DNA from: Bifidobacterium margollesii
GTDB taxonomy: Bacteria; Actinomycetota; Actinomycetes; Actinomycetales; Bifidobacteriaceae
NCBI RefSeq assembly: GCF_002860355.1
Contig: NZ_NMWU01000037.1
Span: 1 to 64,000, forward strand
Direction of reading: 5' to 3'
DNA length: 64,000 nt
Numbering within the stretch: position 1 is the first letter of the stretch; each line of letters begins with the position of its first letter. Made by a program: the position numbers and the translations under genes. The notes beneath the pieces were generated by a model. It did not search any database. It saw only the letters and a list, made by a program, of their open reading frames with translations, and had not been told where the DNA came from. Of the stretch, positions 31,247 to 40,600 are shown piece by piece.

Positions 31247-32727
31247 TCCTCATCCTCTCCGCCAAGAATGTACCGAGTCGACCGCGCCGCACCCACACGC
31301 TGCAAAACCCCAAGACCAACGAGCTTGGATAGAATTTTCTGAGCCTGACGCTTTCGCACATGCAGCAGTTCCTGAACTATGGTAGCCGTAATCTCGCCAT
31401 GATCTCGCACATAGGCAAGAATCACTCGCTGACTATCGCGCACCGCGTCTCCAGTATCGCGCACCACATTGTCGGTATCGCGCACCGCGTCTCCAGTATC
31501 GCGCACCACATTGTCGGTATCGCGCACCGCGTCTCCAGTATCGCGCACTGTCGATATCTGCTCCCGGTAGATGTTGATACGCAGATCGGTGTCACCGCCG
31601 AGGAATTCCGGTCCACGCAGCCCGGCTTCACGAACTTCTTCGATGATGCGGGGAATGCCGCTACCCCAGTGTTCGATCAACCCCATATAGGCGAACGCCG
31701 AAGCCAATGCCTCATTGCGGATCTTCGAGTAGCCTTCCTTCATTCGTTCCATAGTCTGTCCCATGGGCAGACGACCCGGTGAAGTGATTTCCAAACGATT
31801 ATCGTAAATGGCGATTTGGATACTGGCCCGGTCGATGTAACTGCGATGCACCACCGCATTGACAATGAGCTCACGGATGGCATCAGGCGGAATCTCATAC
31901 ACATCCTGACGATACACACCAGCAAACCGCGCACCCATATGAATATTACGAAGCACATACTGGTACGCCTGCTCGATCAGCTCCCACGGAGCTCCTTCGA
32001 ACTCACGACGGTCCACAAACACCGCCTTGGTGTCTCCTTTGAACACGCCGCACTGGATGATGGAACGGACGGGACCATTGCTGCCAGTCAGAATGGCATA
32101 GGCGTTCGTCGGTTTGAGCTCACCGTCGCGTTCGGCCAGTACACCCCACGACAGCAGTTGTTTGGGAGTCAGCTGCTTGACCGCTTCACCGCCCTGCTTC
32201 GCATTGGCTCTGGAAACCGCCGTCATCGTTTTGCATAGTTCGGCGATATCACTGTCACTCGCCGCCAATTCCAGACATATGGTCTGGTCGAAGCTCCGGT
32301 TGCTGCCTTCGAACAACAGTTCTTTGATAGTTGCATCATCGGCCTGTCGCGTGGTGCCGGCGACCCGGACAAACGTGCCCTGTTCCCTCCCCATCGACTT
32401 GATGAAGTAGGGGCGTTGCGCACCCGGCAGTATTTCGGCGACGATCACCGTCTTGCCATCAATATCCCGCATGGAGATATCCGGAATGATCAATGGTTCG
32501 CAACTATCCGCGATGGCGTTGGAGATGGCGTCCATGATGGTGAACACCTGATCGTCCGGAACGCCGACCACGCGCAGCGTCTGATCTTCGATGCCGAATA
32601 CGATGCGGCCACCGCTGCCATTGGCGAACGCTACCGCCGTCTTCGTGTACTTGATACTTCGATCCGGCAACGCGACCTTATACTCGACGTTTTTGGATTC
32701 GCCGGCGAAACGCATGGTATTCGACAT
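31243..32727 (-). CDS. AlbA_2 / HATPase_c_4 / winged-helix ATP-binding protein inside BREX operon
   Basis: This 494-residue protein has an N-terminal AlbA_2 (Schlafen-like) domain, with ESKNVEYKVALPD at about 9 and FANGSGGRIVFGIED at about 34. A RecG-related ATP-binding domain follows, with IRELIVNAVVHRSY at about 286 and IYDNRLEITSPGRLP at about 308. Next comes a heptad-repeat linker (about 393-432) and then a C-terminal winged helix (VQELLHVRKRQAQKILSKL). Such proteins are often regulators or stand-alone accessory genes. Here it starts one base after the pglX stop and overlaps pglZ by four bases, so it is built into the operon. Base composition is more AT-rich than the chromosome. Its role in BREX (regulator or extra effector) is unknown. 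Confidence 0.85.
   Translation of the reverse strand: MSNTMRFAGESKNVEYKVALPDRSIKYTKTAVAFANGSGGRIVFGIEDQTLRVVGVPDDQVFTIMDAISNAIADSCEPLIIPDISMRDIDGKTVIVAEILPGAQRPYFIKSMGREQGTFVRVAGTTRQADDATIKELLFEGSNRSFDQTICLELAASDSDIAELCKTMTAVSRANAKQGGEAVKQLTPKQLLSWGVLAERDGELKPTNAYAILTGSNGPVRSIIQCGVFKGDTKAVFVDRREFEGAPWELIEQAYQYVLRNIHMGARFAGVYRQDVYEIPPDAIRELIVNAVVHRSYIDRASIQIAIYDNRLEITSPGRLPMGQTMERMKEGYSKIRNEALASAFAYMGLIEHWGSGIPRIIEEVREAGLRGPEFLGGDTDLRINIYREQISTVRDTGDAVRDTDNVVRDTGDAVRDTDNVVRDTGDAVRDSQRVILAYVRDHGEITATIVQELLHVRKRQAQKILSKLVGLGVLQRVGAARSTRYILGGEDEE
31434..31549 (-). repeat. Six 21-bp in-frame tandem repeats
   Basis: Copies begin at 31434, 31455, 31476, 31497, 31518 and 31539. Two alternating variants share TATCGCGCAC. 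They encode heptads VRDTGDA and VRDTDNV alternating, lying between the ATP-binding and winged-helix domains. Gain or loss of a unit keeps frame and changes linker length. Confidence 0.95.
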
Positions 32728-32728
32728 G

Positions 32729-35700
32729 TCACTCTCCCAGCGGGTGGGTGGGCCAGGTCCAGGATTGGACGGTTTTGCGTTTCTTTTCGAGGGCGGGGAT
32801 GGTGCGGAGGGCTTTGCCCAGACGCAGGTAGTTCACCAGCACGCCGTCGTCGAGGTCAAGGGGCAGGTTGCGGGTGGCGAGCGGGTAGAGGATGTCCCGC
32901 TCGTAGTCGGCGCATTCCCGGATGGCGGCCTGCAGTTTCTCGCCCTTGCGCACCTCGCTGGCCTTGGAGGATTCCAGCAGTCGTTCGGACTGGGCGTGCA
33001 GTTTGACGGCGAAGTCACGCAGATACACCAGCACGTTGTTTGTGGTGGCGGGCGTGTAGCGGTGCAGGTAGACGAGCGCCTTGAACGAGCCCTTCTTGTC
33101 GGTGCGACTGGAGTACATCCAGTAAATCGGACGGTTCCTGTACATGCGCACATGATCGTCGTAGAAATCGTTGACGAAGTATTTGCGCAAGGGTTTGCCG
33201 AGCACCTGTTCGATGTAGGCGATGTTTTCCGCAAGATGCCGTTCGCCGAGGGCCACGCCGAGGAAGGTGCGGAAGCGGGCGGCGAGATCATCCTCGAACC
33301 ATTCCTCGTCGGTGACGGGGATGACGTTGTCCGCGTCCGGCTCGAACGTAGGGTTCGGGATCTGATCGTGATAGTCGTCGAGGGTTTCGCCCTGCGAGGC
33401 GAGGATCAGACCGGGCTTGTCGAGCGAATACCGCCCGAACATGCAGCCGACCGCGTAGGAGATGATCTCCTTGACCAGATCGCGGGCCATGAGCTCGTCG
33501 CGTTCGGCGGGCGTGGCCTTCGGATACGCGAACGCCGGATTACGCTTCAGCGAAACACGCTCGATCGGCACATCGCACGGCACCTCGTCACGCACGCCAT
33601 ACGCGTCCGCCACCAGCTCGTTGTTCCTGATCTCGCGCTCGCGTTGCTCCTCGGTGATCTGCTTGCAGTGGGCGATGAATGCGGGGATTCGCACACTCAG
33701 GCTCCCCTTGTCAGGGGAACCGGCGCCCGATCTCTCTTCTTCGCTCCTCTTGTCAGGGGAGCTGTCGGCGCAGCCGACTGAGGGGTATCCCAGCACGTCC
33801 AAACCCGTGAAATCCCACGAGGTTTCGTAGGAGTCCCAGTCGGCTTTGGACGTGGAGATGAGATTCTTGACATTGCCTGTATCAATTCGGTCGAGGGAGT
33901 CGGCAAACGGCAGAGTAGCAATCTGCCCCACTTCAAAATGAAGTGTCGGCGCAATACTTTGCAACAGTTGGTCTGTTACAGATGAATTGGAAAAGGCCAG
34001 CAATTCGGCATTCTGGGATTCATTTCGTCCGAAGAGACAATCACCAACATGGCTGAAGATAAAGCCGGAAGGATAGTACCGAAAAGAAGGTACTCCTGAG
34101 GTGACATTAGACCATGACACAGAATCATGGAAATAAAACGATGGATTCCTCACCACTGAACGTGGTCTAAAGTCATCGATCTCTTTGCCATCATTCTCCC
34201 AGTTAATGAGGTAATCCTGATTGCCATACCATTTGCGGAAGTCACCGCCCTTGTTGTACGGAAACCACCGCTTGCCATTGGCGGCGGCTTCTTCATGGGA
34301 TGTGCAATCGAACGAACTACGGGACTGATTAACCTCCCACCATTCACGGATGAAACGGTTATTGTCCGCCGTCGCCAGTCCCTGACGCGGTTTGGCGACT
34401 TCCTCCAGTGGTTTGCCCATCGTGAACGTGTTGCGCATTGCTTCGGACAGCCAGTACACGATCGGCGAGCCGGGAATTTGGGCGAAATCATGCTGGTTGA
34501 CGGTGAACGACACTGAGGATTCACTCCCCTCAGTCGGCTTTGCCGACAGCTCCCCTCGAAGAGGGGAGCCAACTGCTTCCGCGCATGCTGCCGCCTGATT
34601 GTCATCGCCTTGCACGTCAACCAGTCGCAGATACGTCCCCTTGCCGTCGGAAGCACCGTTACGGATGGTGAATGCCGTGGTGGAGACGACTTCGCCGCCG
34701 ATGCTGTCGAATGCGCCGGATCCGAGATGCGCCATCGTTTCGATGGAGTGCTTCGCGAGCAGATTCTTGCGTAGTTCCTCGAACGAGGAGAGGAACATCC
34801 AGCTTTGCATGGTGATCATGCCGAGCAACGCGTTCGGCTGGATGAGTTGCAGGTTGCGCAGGATGAATGCGGCGAACAGGTCGGACTTGCCGTCCTTGTA
34901 GTGGTCGTTCACGTACTGCTTGAGTTCGGCACCCATGTTGCTGGAGCCCATGTACGGTGGGTTGGCGACGACCGCGGCGTATTGGCGGGCGAGGTAGGCG
35001 GTTTGGGTGAGGACGGTGTGGGCCTTGCGGGCGAGCTCCTCGTGGTTGATGAAATCATCGGTGAAGAGAGCCGATTCCACCTCATCCGTCGGCTTCGCCG
35101 ACACCTTCCCCTCGGAGGGGAAGGCAAGAGCTGACAGTTCGGAGTCGGGCTGGATGAGGGAGCCGTAGACGTCGGCGTGCTGGTACGTGTTCCATGTGTC
35201 GGCGTCGAGGGTCACGTCGTACAGTTCGTTGAGTTCGGAGACCTCCTCGTCGGTGAACTCTTCACGTGTGATGCGCTGGATGTTGGGCTGCACCTGACGG
35301 CCCTTGCGGAAGAAGCGGCGGTACTTGCCTCGGGCCTTCATGGTCAGGGCGAAGGCGGCGAGGTTGGCTGCGCGTTCGTCGATCTCCATGCCGAAGAGGT
35401 TATGCTTCAGAATCAGCCCGGGGATCTCGTTGGCGGAGTAGCCGGCCTCGTCGTAGATGTCGTAGAGCAGGTCGAACGCGTAGGTGAGCATGTGGCCGGA
35501 GCCGCAGGCCGGGTCGCAGACGGTGAGGTCTTCGGGGGTGGCGATGGCGAGGCCTGCATCCACCTCATCCGTCGGCTGCGCCGCCACCTTCCCCTCGTAG
35601 GGGAAGACAGGGTTTGATGCCTCATCCGTCGGCTGCGCCGCCACCTTCCCCTCGTAGGGGAAGGCAAGGTTCGATGCCTCATCCGTCGGCTGCGCCGAGG

Positions 35701-36619
35701 CTTCTCTCCCTCCGTCAGCTTCGCTGACACCTCCATCGTCAGAGGGAGGCAGGATGAAGTACTCCCAGTTCTTGTAGAGCTGGGATTCGGGATGGTTCTG
35801 CGTCCATAGGCGTCCGACGGTGTTCTGCACCAGATACTGCACGATCCAGTCGGGGGTGAACAGCTGTGTGGCCGCGGGAATCTCGTCGGCTCCGGCCTTC
35901 CTCGACTTCTTGAAGCCGGCCATCACCTCGTCCTTGCGGTCGGCGATGTAGAACTGGTAGAGCCATCCGATGATCTCCACGGCGCCTTCGCCCCGCTCCC
36001 CCACGCAGTCCTCCACGCTCATGGCTTCGACGGCCTTGCGCAGCACGGAATCCCTGGCGAGCAGATCAGAGGGCATCAGTATCTCATCGGCGTCGCCGGC
36101 GTCATCGAACATGAACGGGAGGAAGCGATGCCAATAATCACAGTAGGCGCGCAACAGCAGAGCGTACGCGTCTCCCTGCGGATCGCTGCTGGGCTTGCTG
36201 CCGTTCAGCAGCGCCTGAATGGTGGGCAGCACCTTGGCCCTGACACCGATGTTCGAGTCGAAGACGTCCTCATCGAACTCGCCGCGGCGCGCCGCCGACA
36301 GCACCGCGGGCAGCGCATTGGGATTATCCGGTTCGTCGCCGGACACCACATGCACACTCGTGAACTCGTTCGCATCCATGTACCGCAACGCGATGATCCG
36401 GTTGAACCAACGGTAGGCGTGACGTTCCACGGTCTTCGCCCGGCCATGCTCGCCGCCACCGTTGCGTTTGATCTCGGCGAGCAGACTCTCGTACGCACGC
36501 GGATTGTCGGATTGCGCGGCGGAATTCCGCTCCAACGCCGCATCCAGCTTCGCTCGCACCGCCTTCATCAGTTCCACGCGCGCCCCGGCCGCAAACGCCT
36601 GCAACCTACTCGTGTTCAT
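32729..36619 (-). CDS. pglX: BREX adenine-specific DNA methyltransferase PglX
   Basis: This 1296-residue enzyme methylates an adenine in a non-palindromic site to mark self DNA. The SAM motif is DPACGSGHMLTYAFD (about 367), and the catalytic NPPY is in VANPPYMGSSNMG (about 552). A probable target-recognition region lies at about 760-900. The start at 36619 (MNTSRLQAF) has GAGGGGAG upstream. The protein is longer than typical type 1 PglX. At least four segments at about 290-352, 497-514, 682-699 and 944-974 are encoded by copies of a palindromic repeat and look like in-frame insertions. The stretch at 33900-34350 is AT-rich, unlike its flanks. Whether the enzyme remains active is unknown, but the frame is fully open. 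Confidence 0.94.
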   Translation of the reverse strand: MNTSRLQAFAAGARVELMKAVRAKLDAALERNSAAQSDNPRAYESLLAEIKRNGGGEHGRAKTVERHAYRWFNRIIALRYMDANEFTSVHVVSGDEPDNPNALPAVLSAARRGEFDEDVFDSNIGVRAKVLPTIQALLNGSKPSSDPQGDAYALLLRAYCDYWHRFLPFMFDDAGDADEILMPSDLLARDSVLRKAVEAMSVEDCVGERGEGAVEIIGWLYQFYIADRKDEVMAGFKKSRKAGADEIPAATQLFTPDWIVQYLVQNTVGRLWTQNHPESQLYKNWEYFILPPSDDGGVSEADGGREASAQPTDEASNLAFPYEGKVAAQPTDEASNPVFPYEGKVAAQPTDEVDAGLAIATPEDLTVCDPACGSGHMLTYAFDLLYDIYDEAGYSANEIPGLILKHNLFGMEIDERAANLAAFALTMKARGKYRRFFRKGRQVQPNIQRITREEFTDEEVSELNELYDVTLDADTWNTYQHADVYGSLIQPDSELSALAFPSEGKVSAKPTDEVESALFTDDFINHEELARKAHTVLTQTAYLARQYAAVVANPPYMGSSNMGAELKQYVNDHYKDGKSDLFAAFILRNLQLIQPNALLGMITMQSWMFLSSFEELRKNLLAKHSIETMAHLGSGAFDSIGGEVVSTTAFTIRNGASDGKGTYLRLVDVQGDDNQAAACAEAVGSPLRGELSAKPTEGSESSVSFTVNQHDFAQIPGSPIVYWLSEAMRNTFTMGKPLEEVAKPRQGLATADNNRFIREWWEVNQSRSSFDCTSHEEAAANGKRWFPYNKGGDFRKWYGNQDYLINWENDGKEIDDFRPRSVVRNPSFYFHDSVSWSNVTSGVPSFRYYPSGFIFSHVGDCLFGRNESQNAELLAFSNSSVTDQLLQSIAPTLHFEVGQIATLPFADSLDRIDTGNVKNLISTSKADWDSYETSWDFTGLDVLGYPSVGCADSSPDKRSEEERSGAGSPDKGSLSVRIPAFIAHCKQITEEQREREIRNNELVADAYGVRDEVPCDVPIERVSLKRNPAFAYPKATPAERDELMARDLVKEIISYAVGCMFGRYSLDKPGLILASQGETLDDYHDQIPNPTFEPDADNVIPVTDEEWFEDDLAARFRTFLGVALGERHLAENIAYIEQVLGKPLRKYFVNDFYDDHVRMYRNRPIYWMYSSRTDKKGSFKALVYLHRYTPATTNNVLVYLRDFAVKLHAQSERLLESSKASEVRKGEKLQAAIRECADYERDILYPLATRNLPLDLDDGVLVNYLRLGKALRTIPALEKKRKTVQSWTWPTHPLGE
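33696..33788. repeat. Palindromic repeat inside pglX (copy A, double)
   Basis: Two short hairpin units (CTCCCCTTGTCAGGGGA and CTCCTCTTGTCAGGGGAG) are followed by GTCGGC-GCA-GCCGAC and an ACTGAGGGG end. They are translated as part of PglX (residues about 944-974, PSVGCADSSPDKRSEEE and onward), just before RIPAFIAHCKQ. Confidence 0.85.
34521..34572. repeat. Palindromic repeat inside pglX (copy B)
   Basis: CCCCTCAGTCGGC-TTT-GCCGACAG is followed by CTCCCCTC-GAA-GAGGGGAG. It is translated in the pglX frame as SPLRGELSAKPTEGSES. Confidence 0.88.
35076..35129. repeat. Palindromic repeat inside pglX (copy C)
   Basis: CTCATCCGTCGGC-TTC-GCCGACA is followed by CTTCCCCTCGGAGGGGAAG. It is translated in the pglX frame as LAFPSEGKVSAKPTDEV. 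Confidence 0.88.
35560..35753. repeat. Palindromic repeat array inside pglX (copies D1-D4, 57-bp period)
   Basis: The unit starting CTCATCCGTCGGCTGCGCCG recurs at 35564, 35621 and 35678, an exact 57-bp (19-codon) period. A related fourth unit lies at about 35702-35753. Units are translated as FPYEGKVAAQPTDEASN and close variants. The array ends about 15 residues before the PglX SAM-binding motif. Confidence 0.92.
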
Positions 36620-36814
36620 GCTTCGCTCCCCTCGTCTCGTCAAGCCCTCATCATCGCGAACCGATACCCGGCCCAGCCCACAGGCCGCGCATACAAAGCA
36701 CCATCATACCGGTGGCCACCCAATATCGCCCATAGTCACATACGGCCAACGGCAATATCACATACCAGATGCTCATCAATCCCATCGATATGCGATGAGC
36801 AATACGTCACCGGC

Positions 36815-37165
36815 TTACAGTTCGATAACCACACCGGTGTTGTATTCGACCGCGCGACGGGCGAAATCATCCAACTTGCGGTAAATCTCAGCCAGCCGAG
36901 GCGTAATCGGTTGCTCAAGACGGGCCTCAAGCCACCCCGCCAGCAGACGACACTGACGCGCGTCGAAGAAGTCCACATCACCATAGCCAAGTGTGGTATC
37001 GCACACGCGGTTAATCGCATCCGTGAAATCCTCGTCTAGTGGGTCACGGTCCGATTCGTGCATCTTATATATTTCGATATGTCCATCGGGCTGCATCGGC
37101 CGTTCCGGGACATTCCCGTAATAGGAGGTGACGTGCTCGAAATCATGAAATAAGGTCGCTTCCAT
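36815..37165 (-). CDS. Unrecognised 116-residue protein between brxC and pglX
   Basis: This soluble, acidic protein begins MEATLFHDFEHVTSYYGNVP. I see no signal peptide, membrane helix or known motif. The middle holds DAINRVCDTTLGYGDVDFFD and the C-terminal half is probably helical (LAGWLEARLEQPITPRLAEI). AAAGGA lies upstream of the ATG. It is AT-richer than the neighbouring brx genes. Gaps of 64 bp to the Sel1-like gene and 195 bp to pglX mean that it may have its own transcript. Position within a defence operon suggests an accessory or regulatory gene, but that is only context. Confidence 0.6.
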   Translation of the reverse strand: MEATLFHDFEHVTSYYGNVPERPMQPDGHIEIYKMHESDRDPLDEDFTDAINRVCDTTLGYGDVDFFDARQCRLLAGWLEARLEQPITPRLAEIYRKLDDFARRAVEYNTGVVIEL

Positions 37166-37229
37166 GAGTAATCACATGTCCTTTCGCTTGAGAATTTTGA
37201 AGTTGGGCTTCTTTTGCTCCCCGCATCAA

Positions 37230-37652
37230 TCATTCATTCGTACGTGCATATCCAGCGCGAGCGCTTGACAATGCCTTCCCATACCAGTTAAGTCCGCCAG
37301 CCGTCGCAACTTCAAAAAGACGAGCTGACTGGGAATAATGATCGTGCGCAAGTGCCCTGTCGTCAACGTTCTCGACAGTTTCCCCGGTATGCTCATACCA
37401 CTGTGCCAAACGCAATTCGATGCTGGCCAATACTGCCGCATCCTGCGGAAAATCAGGATTACAGCAATCATATGCAATATCCGCCGCTTTACGGTATAGT
37501 GCGATAGCTTTGTCCGGATTACCAGCACATCCTCGTCCGGATCGATACAGATCGCCAAGTTTGTAGCAGCTTTCCGGATTATTCATCTCAGCACCGAGAG
37601 CAAACCAGTGGAAGGCCTGCGCGTCATCCACCGAACCAATACGGCCGTACAA
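37230..37652 (-). CDS. Sel1/TPR-like repeat protein, 5' end uncertain
   Basis: About 140 residues with Sel1-like helix pairs are visible: AQAFHWFALGAEMNNPESCY with KLGDLYRSGRG, then NPDKAIALYRKAADIAY. These repeats mediate protein-protein contacts. The start is unclear. TTG at 37652 has no good ribosome site. The same frame stays open further upstream into the end of brxC, where it still reads as plausible Sel1 sequence (VERFCGKNNLYGR). The gene is therefore either translated by coupling from brxC or a truncated remnant. Composition is AT-rich. Confidence 0.6.
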   Translation of the reverse strand: MYGRIGSVDDAQAFHWFALGAEMNNPESCYKLGDLYRSGRGCAGNPDKAIALYRKAADIAYDCCNPDFPQDAAVLASIELRLAQWYEHTGETVENVDDRALAHDHYSQSARLFEVATAGGLNWYGKALSSARAGYARTNE

Positions 37653-37675
37653 ATTATTTTTGCCGCAAAACCGCT

Positions 37676-40600
37676 CTACAGCAAGATGCGTTTTCCTTCG
37701 CGGATGGTGGCAATAAGCCTGCGCCGGTATTCGTCCAGGAACTCGTCCACGTCGTTTTCGGTGGTCAGCATGGGCTTGGGACGGGGCGGCGTCACACGAA
37801 CGTTGCGGTTGACCGGCTTCGATTCCGGTTCTGGCGAAACGGCCGCGTGCTTCGGCTCCGCGCCGACACCATCGGCAGGCTCGAAGGAATCGCCGGGGTT
37901 GGAGGAATCGTCGGAATCGGTGCGAACGGCATTCCCGCCCGGCTGCGCTTCCGGCTGAGGCCCCGTCTGACGCCGTGCGGCATCCGACGCGGCATCCAAC
38001 TGATTGACCAGAGTCAGATACAGGTCGCCCTTGACGGCGTCCGCGGTCTGACGGATATCGGCAACGTATTTCGCGCCGTTGATCTTGGCGGCCGCATTAT
38101 CCAACGTGAGCAGCGCGTTCCGCTGCGCATCCTCGTCGGCGTTGCGATAGGAGTCGATGCCGATGATGCTCTCGCGCACGGTCTGCACAATCGCCAGCGC
38201 ACTCTCCCGTTCCGCGCCTATCCACGTTTCGAGATGCGCTTTCAGCTGGGCCAACTCCTTATTGAACCGGTTGACCCTATTGCCTTGGAACAGCATCGGA
38301 TCATCGACGATGACGCGAACCCGGTCCCGCTCCCGCTGCAGTTCGGCGGAGGCCAATGTGAAATTCGAATCGTTGGTGCCGATCCAATCCAGACCGGAGA
38401 CCAGGCTCTCCCGCTGGACGCCGCGGAGCAGCTTGCGGATGGGATCGACGACATCCTCCTTGTCGTCAAGCAGCTGCTCCGTGCTGTTGGCTTCGTTCCT
38501 GTTCGGGAAGGATTCCAGCAGCCATGCCTCAGACATGGCGGCCACGGCCCTGAGTCGGCGCAATGGTTCGTCAAGCTGCGAAGCGAAGGCGAACCGGCCG
38601 CCCTCCCTTCTGAGGTCCTCGATCTTGCCGATCTCCGCGACCAATCCGTTCTTCACGGCCGCCGCCATATCCTCGACGTCAACGGGAAGATTCGCCGCGG
38701 TGAGATTGAGGTATTCGTTGGCGAAGTCCCGCAGCTCCTTGACGTTCGCGGGATTGTATGCCTTGGGGATCTCCACGCGCATGGCCTCGGTTTTCCTCTG
38801 ATTGGTCAGATTCCTGACCACATCGGTACGGGGGATCCGCTTGCCGTCGATCAGCAGATGAATCCGCTCGCCGCCGTAGAGATGGCACAGGCAGGCCAAC
38901 GTGTTGCCCAGGGACCAGCCGTAGGGCACGTCCTCGTAATGTCGGATGACGTCGCCCACCGTTGGGGCGAGCTTGTTCCTCAGCTCTCCCGCAATGTAGT
39001 CGAACACCTCCTGAGAGGGTAGATCTAGATTATCCTTTAGGAAATCGGAATCGTCGCTGCCATCCATCGGAATCGTGTTCGTAGCGTTGGCCAGCACATC
39101 GGGCAGATCCCGCTCGGCATAGGCCAGACCGGATACCATGTCGAAATTGGTGTAGAGACGACCGATAAGCGTCTGCAATGCCTCCGTCACGATGGCGACG
39201 GCATCATCCTTCGCCTTGACCCCCAAAACCGCTCCATTATAGGCGAGCGTGGCGGCCTTCAACGCCTCGGCCATGGCAATCTTGAGCCCGGCCCGCATGA
39301 ATTCCAGGTTGCTGCGCTTATCGTCGATGATCCGCTTGCGCGGACCCTGTTCGCCGGAATGCAGGCGAACGTACTTCTCGGTGCGCTCGTACATGGCCAG
39401 ATCCCGCATCAGCGTCGGGTCATCGTCGCTCAGAATCACACGCAGCTCGCTGCGCTCACCTGACGATTGCAGAATCTTGTCGCCGAGATTCATATCGTTC
39501 ATCGGCGTGACGATGTGCAGGGCGATCGGATACGTCCTGCCCTGGCCGATGTTGTCGATCATCAGACCGAAGCGGAACGGCGTCTTGTGCCTGCCCTGCC
39601 CGTAATCCACATGCGTCATACGGAGGACATCCTCGTTGATGATCTGCTTCATCAGACCGCGGATGCTGTTATCGTCGACGTCGAGGTTCTTGATCTCGCT
39701 TTCGACGGCCTGCTCGTCATTGGTCAGATACTCGTACTCGTCGCCGGTGCGGTGCACGTAGTTCTTCTGCTCCAGATCATCCAGCGTTCGCCGGATCCGC
39801 TCCTCCAGTCCGGGAAGATCGACGTCGAAGCGGTCGAGCACGAGAATGCGCAGATTGCGCACGTTGGCCTTGAAACCCCTGACGTGCTTGACCAGCAGCA
39901 GCGCCTTGAGCAACGCAATGGTCAACGCCCCGCTTTCGGTGCGGGTGTCGAACTCTCGCGAGGCCTCGTTGATGCGATGGTTCGCGGCGCTTTGGATGGT
40001 GCCGGCAATGCCGTCATACAACGCACTGAACGGCACGAGAGAGCCGACGGGCCTGTTCTTGCATTCGACGAGCGCACTGCTGATGGTCGACAGCAGCGAA
40101 CGCTCGCCAACCGAGCGATGCTGCCCCTCGAAAAAGTCGGCGGCACTCATGCCGCGCATCGCATCCTGGAACAGAGCGAACTGGTAGTTGATGAACGGAT
40201 AGGTGGCGGTGAAATCCTCCTCCGTGCCGAACTTAAGGTTTCTGAACTGGCGTACGCCGCCTTCGCCCTGGAAGGAGAACAGGGTGTTCAGTTCGTCACG
40301 ATGCCGCCGCCACAGTTCCTCGGAGGCCGTTTCGCCCTGCTCGTTCTTGGTCAGCAGTCGCTTCTGGATCACTTCGATGGCGTCGGCGCTGGAAAGCTTC
40401 AGATCGATGGCGAAGCGCCCCTTGATCTTGGTGAAATCCAGTCCCTGGCTGACGGTGCGGTCGCCGATGACGGCGTCGATGTCCTCCTGCGAGGTGACGA
40501 TCACCCATACCCTGCCGTTGGTGCGGGAGAACAGCTCCTCGGTCACGGTCTGCAGGTTGAGCATCAGATCGGACTCTGAGCCGATGAACTGGCCGACCTC

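Noticed and set aside
31434-31549. Tandem repeats considered as a CRISPR array
   Set aside because: Repeat spacing is 21 bp with no unique spacers, and the array is translated within a coding sequence.
36128-37039. 303-codon plus-strand frame across the pglX start
   Set aside because: Opposite the pglX 5' end and the small unknown gene. There is no domain, and it crosses their boundaries.
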